Positions 24,225-37,873 are shown, counted from the first letter of the stretch. The stretch is 64,000 nt of DNA from Viscum album (GCA_963277665.1 OY728160.1:45120605-45184604); one strand, 5' to 3'. The notes: generated by a model not told the origin, from the letters alone. A program made the numbers and translations.

Positions 24225-25075
24225 ATGGTGTGTAATGATAAATACATACCATGTGTCCTTTTATTCAGGAAGGAACTGTATTTCTTAAGTACACATCGTG
24301 AACTATGTGTATGCGCCATGTAGTCTCTAACCGTGTCACTAGATTTGTGGGCAGACACGGGGTTGGGAATTCTTTGGTGGGACACACCGTGTACCAGATA
24401 TACAGGTCGTGTTGAGCAGACCATGTGTCCAACCATGTGACCAATGACACAGATGGATAAAACATATGTTATAAATTTTGTGTCAAGATTGAACACACCG
24501 TGTAATTTAACCCATGTACCTGACCATGTATCGAACAACACGAGAGGTTTGCCACCTTGTTGAACATGTTTTGTCATGGATAAACACGTCGTGTATAGAC
24601 ATCTGTGTGTTCACCCATGTGACTAACAACATAAGAAGTTGAAAATTTTCTAGTGCACACTGTGTCTGCTACAAACATGTCATGTAGAGTCAGTCATGTA
24701 ACCGGACATGTAACTAAAAATACGAGTCAGTGAAGTCTGTCTAGTACATGTCATGTTTGGTACTAACAGTTCATGTAGTCTTGTACATGGGAAACCATGT
24801 GGCTTATCTGTGTAAGGGAATTCGTGCAAGGAATGAGTATTCAAGTACACACCATGTGTTAGGAAAACATATTTGTGTTTAATGCATTACATGACCTGGG
24901 TTGGCAGAAGTACACGCCCATGTGAAGGCTTAAGATAACACACCATGTAGGTATTATACACCCCGTGTATCCATGTTTTGAAAAAATGTGAATGATTTTT
25001 TTCTTGTTCCCTTCATACACATTTATGTTTCAGTCCATGTTAATCATGATCTAAGGTGTGTGCTTGACCATGTAG
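24225..25075. repeat. Degenerate CACACC(A/G)TGT motif cluster in the T2 leader
   Basis: Short, partly palindromic motifs such as ACACACCGTGTA, ACCATGTGT and ACACGTCGTGTA recur roughly every 30-50 bases across the untranslated leader. The same words occur in the LTRs (about 21630-21810 and 29825-30000). The spacing is irregular, so this is not a simple tandem repeat. Confidence 0.7.
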
Positions 25076-25079
25076 TGTT

Positions 25080-26340
25080 ATGCCAACGAGACGTCCTCCA
25101 GTTGTCCGCCAGTTACATGGCAATGATCAGACACCGGATGTGGCTGATCAGGGGATACCAGTAGATCCTCTAGTTGTACTAGTAAGGGCACTAGCCTTAA
25201 TTTCATACATAGCTAGTGACGCACAGTTCTGAGATGGTATTAAGTGGCTTATGAAAACCTTACGAGGAGTACTGCATCCTACCCCTTCTATGGATTATTT
25301 GACGTGAGATTTCCAGCAGCAACATCCTCCCACCTTCACAGGGGAAGGAGGACCTCAGGATGTAGAGTCATGGTTAGAATACATGATTTCTATCTTTGAG
25401 AATCTATAGATTCATCCAGAGAAGAGGTTGATGCTTGCTATGTATATGCTTTGGGATTCCTCTAAGAGTTGGTAGGATGTGATCTCACAGGCGAGACGTA
25501 GCAGCTTATAGAATGGGATGAGTTCCATCATGTTTTCTATGAATACTTCTACATAGAAACTTTTAGGGATGATCGATCCCAAGAGTTCACGAGTCTTGAT
25601 TGGGGTAATTTTTCTGTTATGGAATATTATTATCGCTTCACATAGCTACAACACTTCACGCCTATTCCAAGAGGTGATGACTTTTTTTATGGAAAGGAAG
25701 TTTTAGGATGGTCTCAGGAATGACATCTGATCTCGGGATAACATCTTCAAGTTGACTTTCATTAATTCTATAGTCAACCAGGTGTTGATCATAGAGTGTA
25801 ATATGAGGGATTTTGGAGTGTTGAGCAAGGAAGGTTTGACATCCGAATTTTGTATCCTTATAACTGATAGCAGGAAGCGTCGTAGGGAGTCTATGCGTGG
25901 GGATCTGAGGAGACATGATACTTCTTCTGGTCGCCAGGTGGTGTCCTATCAGTGTAGGAAGAGTGGGAATTCAATTCCATATTTCCCTACAGACCCTGTG
26001 GAGTGCTAATCATGCGGAAAAACGGGTCATCTTCAGCATTTCTATCAGTTTTTCTTACCAGTAGCTGGTGATTGGAGTTGTGATATGACTCCATGTTCAG
26101 AAACAACACAAATAGTTTCTCATCAGTCAATAAACTGAAGTTCTTCAGGCCGTTCAGGCCAAGGTGGAGGTCATGGACATGGTATCTAGTTTCCAGGCTT
26201 TCAGAAACAATAGGGTGGATCAGCTTAGGGAGGTCAGGCAGGGTCGCAGGTTTGCAGTGCAGGTCAAACATTTGTAGTATTGCAGACCCAGTAGGAGCAA
26301 GATCAAAGACCCTCTACAGTTCATGGTATGATCCTAGTTT
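25080..26340 (+). pseudogene. T2 gag
   Basis: Starts ATG at 25080 with an R/P-rich N-terminus. The capsid domain is recognisable near 25320-25420 (PPTFTGEGGP, WLEYMISIFENL). A degenerate zinc-knuckle region lies near 25945-26050: first CRKSGNS, then SCGKTGHLQHF with the leading Cys codon followed by a stop and the last Cys lost. Stops are frequent throughout. In a working element this protein would form particles that package the element RNA. Confidence 0.85.
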
Positions 26341-28170
26341 CCTCAGTTTTAGCTTCATCTCTTTTCGATATAGTGGTTTCTTTATATTTGTTTTTTATTG
26401 AGAGCCTTGGTCTCTGTATCTTTTCATCTGCTGATATCTTGATGTTAGAAACTCTTTTGGGGACTGGAACAGATAGTTTACATTAGTGCAAGGAGTGCCT
26501 TCTCAAGGTTTGTTGGTTTCACTTCCGATGGGACCTTTATGTTAGAGAGATGACAGGCTGTGATGTCATTCTCGGAATATACTGGTTAGTTCTCTTCCAA
26601 GTAGTTATTTATTTCTATCATCGTATGGTTAGTTTCACATCGCCAGAGGGTGGATCATTTCTTTATAAGTGCGAGTGGGATGTCCAGGCAAGAAGAGCAG
26701 GACCTGAGAATAATAGGTTGGGAGGAGTTATAGCCCAGATTTCTAGTCTATATCTAGATGAAAAGGGGACTTCGCAGAAATAATTTCCTCCAGTAGTGGA
26801 TCTTTTTAAATATGTATTTCTAGTGGACATTTAATGTTTTTCTCCGGAGTGAGAGGTGGACTTGTTTATTTAGCTCATTCTAGGAGAATCACTGGAGTCC
26901 ATTCTTCCTTATAGGATTGCTACTCCAAAGTTGCAGGAGATCAAGAAGCAGTTGGATGAGTTTCAGGAAAAGGGTTTTATCTGACCCAGTACTTCTCCAT
27001 TGGGTTCTTCTATCCTGCTTGAGAAAAAGGTGGATGGTACCCTCAAACATTGTATGTATTATTTGAAATTTAACAAGTTAACAGTAAAGAACTCATATCT
27101 CTTTTTGATGATTGATGATCTCATTGATTAAAATCGATGAGCCTGGATGTTCTCAAAGATTAAATTGAGATAGGGTTACCATTAGTTACACATTAGACCA
27201 TAAGATGTACCTATTACATCCTTTTGGAGATGGTATGGTCTATACGAGTATGTGGTTATGTTTTTCGGTCTCAAGAACCTACCTACAGTTTTCAGGGCGG
27301 TGATGAATTAAGTGTTCTTCTATACATGAATTCTTTCATAGTAGTATTTATGGATGATATCTTGGAATACTCTCACACTCTACATGAACATGCAACCCAT
27401 CATGAGAATGTGTTTAGTACACTAAGAGAGCCCCAGTTATATTCTAATCTCTCAAAATGCCACTTTTGGATAGACCAAATTCACTTTTTGGGTCATGTTA
27501 TATTAGAGACAAGAGTATTAGCAGACCCAGAGAAAGTGAGAGTAGTAGTTACCTAGTAGAATTCAATGAATTTCATTGTGGCATGAAATTTTCTAAGGAA
27601 AGCTGGTTACTACAGAAATTTTATACAGGACTTATCATGCTTAGTAGTGCCACTGAAGAGCCAGACTAAGAAGGGTGTGAAGTACTTGTGGTCAGATTCT
27701 TGTGAGTTTGCCGTTCATGAGCTGAAAGGGTGGTTGAATTCAGAACCCATACTAGTTTTTAAAGAGCTGAGCTAGAGCTATACTGTGTACTATGATGCAT
27801 CAGGTATTGATATGGGAGATATGATTATATAGGTGGAAGGGGTTATTGTGTATGGGTATCAAAGGTTGAGGCCACATGAGAGGAACTACCCGACACACGA
27901 ACTCGAGCTAGCTATAGTCGTTCATGCTTTATGCTGTTGGAGACACACCTATTGGGAAATCATTTTGTGGTTTTCTCCAACCACAAAATTCTGAAGTATA
28001 TCTTCACCCAGCGTGACCTAAATTTGAGATAGCAAAGGTGGGTTGAGTACCTTCGGTCTTTTGACTTTGATCTTACCTACATGACTTGTAAGGGTAAAGT
28101 AGTGGCAGATGCATTGAGTATGATAACTCAGACACATGTATTTCAGGAGTCCAACAGTGAGTGGTAGATT
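26341..28170 (+). pseudogene. T2 protease, reverse transcriptase and RNase H
   Basis: The protease active site near 26361-26380 reads LFDIV instead of the usual LFDTG. The flap-end block DVILGIYWL is at about 26560, followed by VSFTSPEGG. RT starts near 26930 (QEIKKQLDEFQEKGF), continues with KLTVKNSY and IDDLID, and reaches the polymerase motif FMDD with both Asp at 27353-27358; SKCHFW and FLGHVI follow. RNase H is at about 27780-28140 with YDASG, HERNYPTHELELA and the final VVADALS-like block. The domain order is that of Ty3/Gypsy. Many stops make it non-functional. Confidence 0.9.
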
Positions 28171-29700
28171 AAGGCTTTGTTCTCTGAGATTCATTTGGAG
28201 GTGCATGACATACTGGGACAGACGTTTATATCTTCGGTAGTTGTTACCTCTACTCTTCTTGATCGAGTGTGAGTGAGGTAGATATCATATAATGAAGGCC
28301 TAGTCCAACAAGAGAGTGTGTCCAGAGAGGACCCCATTCTTGGATGAACTATAGATGAGAATGAGATCTTTAGTTTTCATGGGCTCATAGGGTTGTCAGA
28401 AGACATATTTGAGGATCTGATGTTTGACCTTGATTCCTCAGTTTGGGCAGCTCATCATGGTGTCATGAAGATGTATCATGATCTACACCATCAGTATTAG
28501 TGGCCCGGTATGAAGAGATATGCTTCTGGGTTTGTCATGAGATGTTCCACCTATCGGTAGGTGAAGGCGGAGCATCAGCAGCCAGTAGAGCTTTTTCAGT
28601 AGTTACCCATGTCTGAGTGAAAGTGGAACGATGTCGTGATGGACTTCATGACTGGTTTACCGAGGTAACCTCGAGGGAATGATTCCTTTTGTGATTTCAT
28701 TGACACACTCACAATGGTTTCTCATTTCTTACCGATCAAGAAGTCCTTTAGTATTGATGAAATATGATGGTTGTACATCTGAGATATTGTATATTTACAT
28801 GGGGTTCCACACTTCATTGTGTCAGATAGGGATGCCTGTTTTACTTCTCAGGTCTGGAAGGGAGTACATAAGGCTTTGGGTACAGAGGTACTTCTGAGTA
28901 CATCTTACCATCCTCAGAAAGATGGTCAGTCCAAGTATATGATTCAGGTGCTTGAGGACATGCTTTAGGCATGCATCCTGAATTTTGGAGGTTCATGGTA
29001 GAAGCACATACCTCTTGTGGAGTTTTCCTAAAATAATAGCTTTAAAGAAACTATTCATATGGAACCTTATGAGGCTATGTATGGTAAGCCATGCCGACCA
29101 CCCTTATGCTGGCTAGAGGAAAGAGAGGTAGCTATACTGGGACCTCTTCTTGTCCAAGAGACCACATAGTAGATAGAGTTGATTTGGAGGAAGATTATTA
29201 CTGCACAATCAAGATAGAAGTCTTATGCTGATCAATGGAGATGAACTCAGGAGTTCGAGGTCCGGGATCAGGCTTTTCTACGAGTTAGACTGAGGTTGGA
29301 AACAATAGGACTAAGAGTTAGGGTAATCTTTCTCCGAGGTATTCTGTGTCATTTGAGTTGTTAGAGGGTCGTTCTGGTTTCCTATCGGTTGTAGTTACCT
29401 CAGAGGTACTGGTCTATGCATGACGTATTTCACGTTTCTCAGTTTTGGCGTTACTTCTCGGACTTTTCTCATGTGTTCCAACATTAGGAGTTTGAGTTAG
29501 AGGTAGACGCATCCTTCGAGGAGAATCCTATCTGGTTTGTTGATCTACGTATGAAGGTTATCTGTGGCTATTTTTTTCCTCTAGTAAGAGTTTTATGGAA
29601 GCACGAGCGAGTATAGGACCAGACATGGGAGAGGGAGGCCGATGTACGATTGTAGTGGTCGGAGCTGTTTGGGGATTCTTCTTCTATGCCGCCTTGTTAG
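28171..29700 (+). pseudogene. T2 integrase with C-terminal chromodomain
   Basis: The zinc-binding region (about 28450-28570) leads to VKAEHQQPVELFQ. The catalytic core starts near 28620 (WNDVVMDFMTGLPR) and shows the HHQ-like and GRP-like landmarks of Gypsy integrases. After VFHVSQ near 29425, the C-terminus holds LVRVLWKHERV and TWEREADVRL, then WSELF at about 29660. This is the chromodomain typical of Tekay/Del chromoviruses, which is thought to steer integration to heterochromatin. In-frame stops are numerous. Confidence 0.87.
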
Positions 29701-29724
29701 GGACATTCAGGGATGAATTTATTT

Positions 29725-29737
29725 AGGGGGGGGGGGG
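29725..29737 (+). promoter_or_regulatory. Polypurine tract of T2
   Basis: An A followed by an unbroken run of G just before the 3' LTR. It acts as plus-strand primer in the family. The LTR itself starts at 29742, or at 29738 if TGTTTG is counted. Confidence 0.8.
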
Positions 29738-29741
29738 TGTT

Positions 29742-31724
29742 TGTAAGAACTCATATCATCTTTTCAGTTACTTTTTTCTTTTATGGTTGTTTTTGAGAAA
29801 AAGAGGAGTTTCTGGAAATTTTAGGAGTACATGTCGTGTATTATAAGTACATGCTGTGTACCTGGTTGCTGCGGGTGACCATGTACCAGCTATGTAATAG
29901 CTGGGTACATGGATGTGTGTGGTGACCTAGAGACTGCCTAATGTGGAAGCTAGAAAAGGCATGTACAAGCCATTTACTTTTAAAGGACACACCATGTACT
30001 TTTTTTTCATTAAACGGACCGGGGTCGCGTCTAATGGACAAAACATATTTCTTTTTCACCTATTTTTTCCAGGAGAGTCTGAACAACCACATATCTTCTC
30101 CGAGCCCCCAACTCATCATCCGTATTCAAATTCGACTTCTGTCAGTTGCATAGGAATCGAATCAGTGAGTTCTCCTTTCTTCTTGAACCTCATCTCCTAA
30201 TTTATCCTCTTTCATGAGATATCATTGGGTGAACGTTTTTATCATTTTTGTAGATCTACAATGTTCTAGGGAGATTCAAGGCCTATGGATCTCGTATATC
30301 GTATGTACAATTCCAAGGTAGTTGGGTTGTTTCTTTATGTAGATAGTATTTGAATTTTATGTGCAAATGTTCCCAATGGCCAAGAATGGTGTATTGCATG
30401 TTTGTGGTTTTAGCCATGTTTTTCCATTTATGCCTTGTTTTTTTGGATAGAGGTTGTTTTTTCTGAATAGGGTTAATTTTTCTATGATATAGAGGTTTTT
30501 CCCATGTTTTCTTATTTTGACCATTTGGTCCAGCTTGTTGTTAGGCTGCTTTGCTTCCCATGCCTAGTATTGTTAGGATGGAGTGATTGTAATCTGACAT
30601 GTTATGATATGTTGTAGATTGTTTAGCCAAGTATTTCTGGAGGTTTACTTTTGTTGTCATGTATCATTTTTCCATGGCTGAATTACATAGGTCTGTGTGA
30701 ACCTTGTGTAGTAGACTATATGGAGAATGGACATTGAGGAATTCTTCAGAGTGTCTATTTTACTTTTACGTTGCTAGGCCATATGGTGTATGGAAATTAT
30801 GCTCCCTTAGAGTTTCTATAATTTCTTCAATATGAGACACAAGGGTAATTGGAAGTTGATTGCTTCCTCAGATTTCCTATTAGATACCGATATGAGAGAA
30901 CAAGTGGAATTGACGGTGAGTGCTTCCTCAGAGAGTCTTTGTTAAATCTGAACTAGAGGGGTTAGACTGCGAGTACATCCCAGAGGGTTAGTTTTGTTTG
31001 TTTGGTTGAACCAGAGGGGTTATTCTGTGAGTACATCCCCCAGGGTTACCTTATTTTTATTAGCTCCATACTTGATATATGAAAATGATTACAATTGAAT
31101 TTTTAGGATTGTTACTATGTGTACTTCTTTTTTTACTCCTTCATTTTGTTTATTGCCTTCCATATATATTCACAGACTATTAGGCACAGATCTATTGGTG
31201 GTTTCTTACTGGGATTAGTCTCACACACTATTTGGGTCATGCTTTTGGGCCCAAACAGATTTTATTGTGGTAGTTATAGATAAGGGAATGTGCCCTTATA
31301 CTTCAGGTACGTGATTGTTGTGGAGCTGGAGAGCATGGGACCAAGTTGAGGCTTGTGATGTTGTAGAGTTGTTTAGTTGCTTTTCTTTGTAATTTGGTTT
31401 TGTATTTTATTCTAGAATAATGACTTGTTTGGCTTCCTTCCAAGACATATGTATCATGCATCATATATAATTATATGTTCTTAGTTTTTACTACTTCAAT
31501 CCCCCATTGTTTAATATTTTATTATATTATTGTTGTTTCTGATATTATTATCTGTTTTACATCTACTGTGTTACTCTGCCAATGAGGGAATATTTTCCCC
31601 AATATCACACCCAAGGCCTTCGCTACTAGTCGGAAGCCTCTGGAATTCGGAAAAGGTGCTTGAGGACATGTGACCAATCATGTATGAGGAACCTCTGGGC
31701 GGCTTCCAGAACCGGGATGTTACA
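29742..31724 (+). repeat. 3' LTR of T2 (1983 bp)
   Basis: Direct repeat of 21538-23526, ending GATGTTACA and followed by the TSD. Confidence 0.9.
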
Positions 31725-31729
31725 ATATG

Positions 31730-32000
31730 AAAAAAGGTAGAGATAATAAAATTCCATTTATAATAAAAATAGAAGCTTAAATGTAATAGAATTACAATTC
31801 TTTTAACCCAATGATAAGGTTATCCTTTCACCTATGATAAAAGGTATATCTTACAAACACCTTGGTAATCCCTTGATGTGACTTCTCCATAAAACTGTCT
31901 TCATAACCCCGGAAGTCCTTGATTAAGAAGGTAATCGAAACCTCTATCCTTCAAGCAATTAATGTCCCTTGATTCAATGATCAGCAGAACATATTCCTAT
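31730..32000 (-). repeat. 5' LTR of Sirevirus S, piece 2
   Basis: Aligns with about 70-345 of the window and lies between the T2 and CACTA insertions. The last three bases (TAT) are the CACTA target duplication. Confidence 0.85.
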
Positions 32001-32877
32001 CACTACTGAAAAAATACCTTATACCAACAGTTTGGAACCGTTGCTATAGGCCCCCAAACCGTTGGTATAGGCTATACCAACGGTTTGGAGGACAGTTGGC
32101 AAGTAAGCCGTGACAATAGGTCTATACCAACAGTTTTCCCAAAACTGTTGGTATAGACCTATCCCAACGGTTTTGATAACCGTTGGTATGAGTAATATGA
32201 ATATCTATACCAATGATTATAAAACCGTTGGTATATGTATTTCAAAAAAAACATTCGGTGGGATTTGATCCCAGAACCCCCTGTTTATAATCGAACGACT
32301 TAACCACTAAGCTAAAATCACTTTTGTAAACATAATTTCAAAAATATATATATGTATTATCATAATTATTTAAAATTTTGATTTATATAATGTTATCGGT
32401 TAGTATATCTGGAAAAAAATCAAAGAACCTATCCCAACGGTTTTCAAAACCGTTTGGATAGGTTAGGGGTGGGTTGAATTCTTTTTGGATAGTTGGATGG
32501 TTTTTACCAATGGTTTTGGGGAACCGTTGGGAAAGGTCACTCTTTCCCAACGGTTTTGGTGAACCATTGGGAAAGAGGCTCAAAACACACCCTTTCCCAA
32601 CGGTTTTGGTGAACCATTGGGAAAGGTCACTCTTTCCCAACAGTTTTGGTGAACCATTGGGTAAGAGGCTCAAAACACACCATTTCCCAATGGTTTTTCA
32701 TAAACCGTTGGGAAAGAGTGACCCTTTCCCAACCGTTTTCCAAACTGTTGGGAAAGGTGGGGAAATCTATGGATTTCCCAACGGTTTGGCCAATCCGTTG
32801 GGAAATGGTACCTATACCAACGGTTTTTACAAACCGTTGGTATAGAAGTGTTGGAAAAGATCATATTTCCAATAGTG
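32001..32877. mobile_element. Non-autonomous CACTA transposon (877 bp)
   Basis: It starts CACTACTG and ends CAATAGTG, forming CACTA-type inverted ends with a 3-bp TSD TAT (31998-32000 and 32878-32880). The matching empty site is in the other Sirevirus LTR near 340-345, with a single TAT. The inside is filled with about 29 copies, in alternating orientation, of CCAACGGTTTTGG-like words. These resemble the subterminal repeats that CACTA transposases bind. There is no transposase ORF; the open frames here come only from the repeats. Confidence 0.9.
32252..32320 (-). repeat. tRNA-like sequence inside the CACTA element
   Basis: On the minus strand, TAGCTTAGTGG followed by TTAAG matches a Pol III A box, and GGGATCAAATCCC (32272-32260) forms a B-box/T-arm-like palindrome. 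It looks like a tRNA-derived fragment, perhaps the head of a SINE. The anticodon arm cannot be assigned, so it is not called a tRNA gene. Confidence 0.5.
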
Positions 32878-32880
32878 TAT

Positions 32881-33288
32881 TCATAGAAGCCATCAATTGT
32901 TATTACCTGATTGGTCTCTCATGGGAAAACATAGTGCTTGTTGGAATAAAAAATATAAGAACAAGTTATCCCGTTTTGTAATTCTATGTCTTTTTTTGAA
33001 GCAAGAGAGAAGGAACATCATCTCTCTCTAGAAATTGATTGAACAAAAAGTTGATTAAAATTAATTGTCTGATTCAAATGACCTCCTATTTATTGTCCTT
33101 AGTTTCCAACAGTCATATTTTCTGTGATGGACATATTACTCCAGAAAACTCAGAGGGACTTGGACACCTATTATTGTAATGATCATATTGAAAGTGAAAA
33201 CACGAAATCTTTTTTATTAGTTTATAACTAACCCCACAACAACGTTTTGGTTAAAACAAAAGATACATGAAAATGATAACATATGTAC
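32881..33288 (-). repeat. 5' LTR of Sirevirus S, piece 3
   Basis: Aligns with about 346-735 of the window. It ends with TGTAC, the G2 target duplication. Confidence 0.85.
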
Positions 33289-36200
33289 TATAAGGCCCTG
33301 ACCTTAAACCTTACTTAATCAGGAATTAAATGAATAATTCACATAGATGATCTTTTCAGGTTTAGTGTTTTAGAGAATTAGGTCATAACTATTACATCTC
33401 AAAAGAATACATAGTAGACACTTCTACTAAGTTTCCATAAAATAAAAAAACACTTAAAAAGAAACATGTCTAGTTCCATGTTTTAGATAGAATTTCTTTC
33501 ATTGATCCCATCCTTGACCCTATTCATCTTTATGTGCTGTGGAAAACATTTCAAAAACTTGGGATGAGCATAAAAATCCTAGTAAAGGATACAAAAAGGA
33601 GGAAAACTGTTAGTTTTTCAAAAACAACAAGTAAACGATGAGTACTTTACCAAAGTAATACTTTTCAGCTTTATGAAGTAGTAAAAACTCTTCACTGAAT
33701 AAAAGACCATTACATACCCTTTTGTAACCAAAATATTACCATAAAACCCATATATAAACACATAACATATAAAGGTAACCTGGGACATAAACATTCTTTA
33801 ATGGAATAACCATACGGTCGACTTCCACACATGCTTAATTGAATAACCATACGGCCGACATCCATACCCAATGCATTGGAGGTTATAACGTAACCACCCG
33901 TCCTGGTATTCATGTCACCATCCGTCATATGGTTTATCACATAACCACCCATCAAATGTCCAAGCACCATTATAAAATCATAAAAATTATAAAGGAAAGA
34001 AAACAGTTCCACATTTCAATCACAATATATCACTTAAATATATTGACATAAAAAAATCCATTATAAAGAACCATTTTCAATAACAAAATACATAAAAGAG
34101 TATATGGTATTTATTTAATTTTAAAAATATAACGGCTTGTTGAGGAAGCCAAATATCAAATAATACTCGCTGCGGCGGAAAGGTCATTGTCACCACGTAC
34201 GTTAAAAAGAAACATAATTTTTGACGGTTAGTAAAACGATTCGTATAGAAAATATTCCTTTGAAATAAAAGTATAAGTCAAAGGGGTTTATACACCGTAT
34301 AGAAGAAAGCCTTGTATTGGAACCAAAATATGACTTAATGAAAGGAGATCGAGACGAAGTCCCTTACAAAGATGGTATCCTTGGATTAAGGATAAATAAA
34401 TTACATAATTATGTGTGACAAACAAATAAACCAAATATATGTGGATATTAATTTTAAAACAATTAGAGGTTATTCACACATATTAATGGAATGATATATT
34501 CCAGGATTACAAGTTTATCCCAAAGAATCAAAATTGGGTTAAGAAGTTCCCTTGCAAAAATTTGACTGCCTAACGACGTCACTTCAAAATTCAGAAAATG
34601 AGTTGATGAGAGATAAAAGGGGATATATCATCACTTGGACATAACATTTATAGAAATAAGGACATATAAGAACATATCGCATCATAATAATATTAAAATA
34701 CCTAAAAAGAGGTCTTTTAAAATAATGAGGGTGAAAGGTTCCCTTACCGAATTGGGTAACTTCTGAAACGTACACCCCATGAAAGAAGGACTATAACACA
34801 TTGATGTAAATACCCATAAAAGAAAGTATATTACACCTAGAGTAGAATAATGGGCAGTACATACACCACTCAAAGTAAAATGGTGGAAAATGTAGCATAA
34901 ATCTCACAGGAATACAACTAAGATGAAAAATATCTTACGAAAACTCGGCAGCTTAACGGAGCCACATAAAACATCCAAAAATGGATTTATGAGATCAAAT
35001 ACGGTCTCTCATAATATGAACAAAAAAATACAGTAGTATTAATATACAATAACATCTCCAAACATAAGAATTATGAGGTTATAAGAAATGACATAAAAGA
35101 GAGTAGTTAAAAAGAACGAGAGAGGTTGGATCCCTTACCTTGTGCCCAACGTGACTCGATTGCTCTTTAATCTCCTGAATAATAAACTAGTGTTAATTTA
35201 TACTTTCTTAATATCCTTTTTAAAGTTTATTATTCATTTTTATATAACTTATTTCCATGTTATAAACGTTATGTAATTAAATAATTTAATAAAGTTCATT
35301 TTGTCGATATTTGGTACTTAAGTGAAAAAATGGACTTCTTACAATTACATGTTGTTTATGTGGTCAAAAGTTCATTATATCCAGAATTATATTCATTATT
35401 TGGATATCATATATATCATATATATCCAGAATATTCATGTATTTATAACAGTACATAACATTTAGAGGTAAGAAATGAAATGCACCATTAATGGAGACGG
35501 TAAGCCGTACGTATGCGTGAACGCTACTTTCATTTCTATTTTGTATTTATTGGGGTGAAGTAATTATGATATAAGGGTATATTATAATTCTAGTATAACA
35601 TCATATATAATAACAGTATCTCCATCTTTTATAAGTTCCACATATGGTATTAACGAATCAAATCACTTTGAGGGGGCGGTAGTCCGCACTTCCTAAAATG
35701 AAGATATCACGTTTACCCATAACGGAAACCATAAAGTTATGCCATAAATGAAAAATAAATAAGCTTAAGGAAAACATAAACATATTATATATCATATTAA
35801 AATATAGTGACATCTTAATGGACACCTTTTAAGGGGTTAAAAGAATATTGAACAATCATCGTTTCGTGAGGTAGAAATTCACCACCCACAGAAACAGTAT
35901 GTTCTTCAACAATTAGATGTAAGTGTGTGTAAATGTAGCTCTAATCCTTATTATAACAACATAATAGTATATATAAGATACTGGTGTTGTTAGAAAAGAA
36001 ATTAATAAAAAGCATTTAGGGGTTTGGAGAAGCAAAATAAAACAAAAGAGCACAAGTGAAGACGTTACCTTAAAATCAGGTAACTCCCTTTGGTTTGAAC
36101 CAAAAGGGTTTCTTGAAGAGCTTCCTGCCTATGGTAAGGAATCTAGGATGAGGAGATGGATGTGGAGAGATAAAATTATCAGATCTTGGACGAGCCAAAG

Positions 36201-37873
36201 GCTTTAGGGGTGTGGGTAAGGAGGTAGAGGTGGGGGCCTTTTATAAGAGGAGAGGAGGGGCACTCTTGGAAAGGTATAAAATGTTACTTTATTTTCAAAT
36301 GAGTTTCAGATTTTAAAGGTCCCACATTGATGTATTTCAAGGATAAGGTGAAAAGAGTTCTAAATCCACCCATCCAATATGTTTTTGACATGTTTAGGTC
36401 TTAGATTTTACATTATCTTTTCATTTTATTTAAATCATTGAATAATGAGGTAATCGCTGCATCATCGTGATGTCATAAATAATTTAATTTATTTATTGTC
36501 TAAAAATTATAAAAAAATACTATGATATAGGAAATATTTTTAGTTTTAAAATTACTATTTATAGTCAAAAATATGACTTGTATAACCCCATGTACAAATT
36601 GTTTTAGTAAAACAATAGATGTTTGTGTCATTTTTTACTTTTACTTTAAATAAAAGGCATTAATGTCATTATCTTAGCCAAGTGGCTCCATTGGGTCCCA
36701 TAAATAGACCCATGGGATGTATTGGTCGTCCATGACTCATCCAATATGGTTAGGACAAGTTTCAAGATATTTTCATTTTATTATAATATCATTTTTACCT
36801 TAAATCACACTAATTACCTTTAATCGCGATTAATAAAACTTAAAAGTTACATTTCATCAAAAATTATTTTCATCCCATTGAACCACATTTTATTTAATAA
36901 TTAAATTCATTTATATTGGATTTTTTAAATTCAAATCACAGAAGTGGTAAATTCCATTTAAACGAAAAATCAGTTTTTGTAACTACCACTTTGTGGTTTC
37001 ACTATTCATCAAAAATTAAGTTTTTTTAGAAAAATACCAAAAACTCACCCTAAGATATATTTGATATTCCAAATTAAAAAATGATGTCATTTTTAACAAA
37101 TTCATTACATAGAGGTTTCATTAATTAATTTTATAATTAAATTCTGCTGTCAAATCAAATAGCGCGTTTTTAAGAAACAATATCTATCAAAAGATTGACA
37201 CTCATTCATGTCCAATCTCAAAGTGATGTTAATTTCAATGACCACCACTGGATTAAATGGTAAAAATATATTCTAATTTCACATTAAAACCAATTAAAAA
37301 GATAATCTAATCATATAATTGAATTATATTAAAAATATGTTTTGAATTAAAATACAACATTTTTCACTATTCATTAAAAAATGAACTTTATCGGACAAAT
37401 ACCAAAGATTTACACAAAGTAAATTTTGATGTCCCAATTCTAAAGAAGAGTTTTATTTTGTCAAATATAACACATAAAATTGTAACAAAGTGGACTTAAA
37501 AGAGGTTCTCCATCAAAAGGCGGTCAATCGACCTTTTAAAAAATATTAGAATGTTTATGTTTAAAATTGGATTCATTTGCATTTTTAATCCTTTAACATT
37601 TATTGTAAAAAGTAAAAATAATTTACAAACATATATAATCATTTTTTAGTTAGTTATATTCATTCCCGTCATTACAACGGCTAGGTGTTAACTACCATTT
37701 TAAATAAAATAATTTTATTATTAGAGTGCAACTTAAGATTTCAAAGGAACTCGTTGTTGCGTATTGGGTAAGCCATCGAGCACAGCGTTCCATTTAAATT
37801 AATAGTAACATTTTATTCAAAAATAGATATAAATATAAATATGTCATATTCTTTATTTACCTGGGGCGTTACA
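33289..37873 (-). repeat. 3' LTR of G2 (4585 bp)
   Basis: Direct repeat of 40182-44775. TATA box (minus) at 36245-36237, donor-like site at 36068-36067, and a mutated copy of the hairpin at 35525-35482. Short ORFs such as those near 33.7-34.0 kb recur in the other LTR and lack protein features. Confidence 0.9.

Larger units (their letters stand above)
21538..31724 (+). mobile_element. T2: chromovirus-type Ty3/Gypsy element (Tekay/Del-like)
   Basis: 10,187 bp with TSD ATATG (21533-21537 and 31725-31729), LTRs at 21538-23526 and 29742-31724, a tRNA-Met primer site, and decayed gag, protease, RT, RNase H, integrase and chromodomain in that order. It interrupts the right LTR of S. The LTRs differ visibly at many positions, and the coding region has dozens of stops, many of them TAG where CAG or TGG is expected. 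Confidence 0.93.

Noticed and set aside
29725..29737. Poly-G run as a possible assembly artefact or G-quadruplex
   Set aside because: It is exactly where the T2 polypurine tract should be, so the ordinary explanation is enough.
32383..32981. Several overlapping ORFs rich in FPNG/NRWE words
   Set aside because: They are translations of the CCAACGGTT repeats of the CACTA element.
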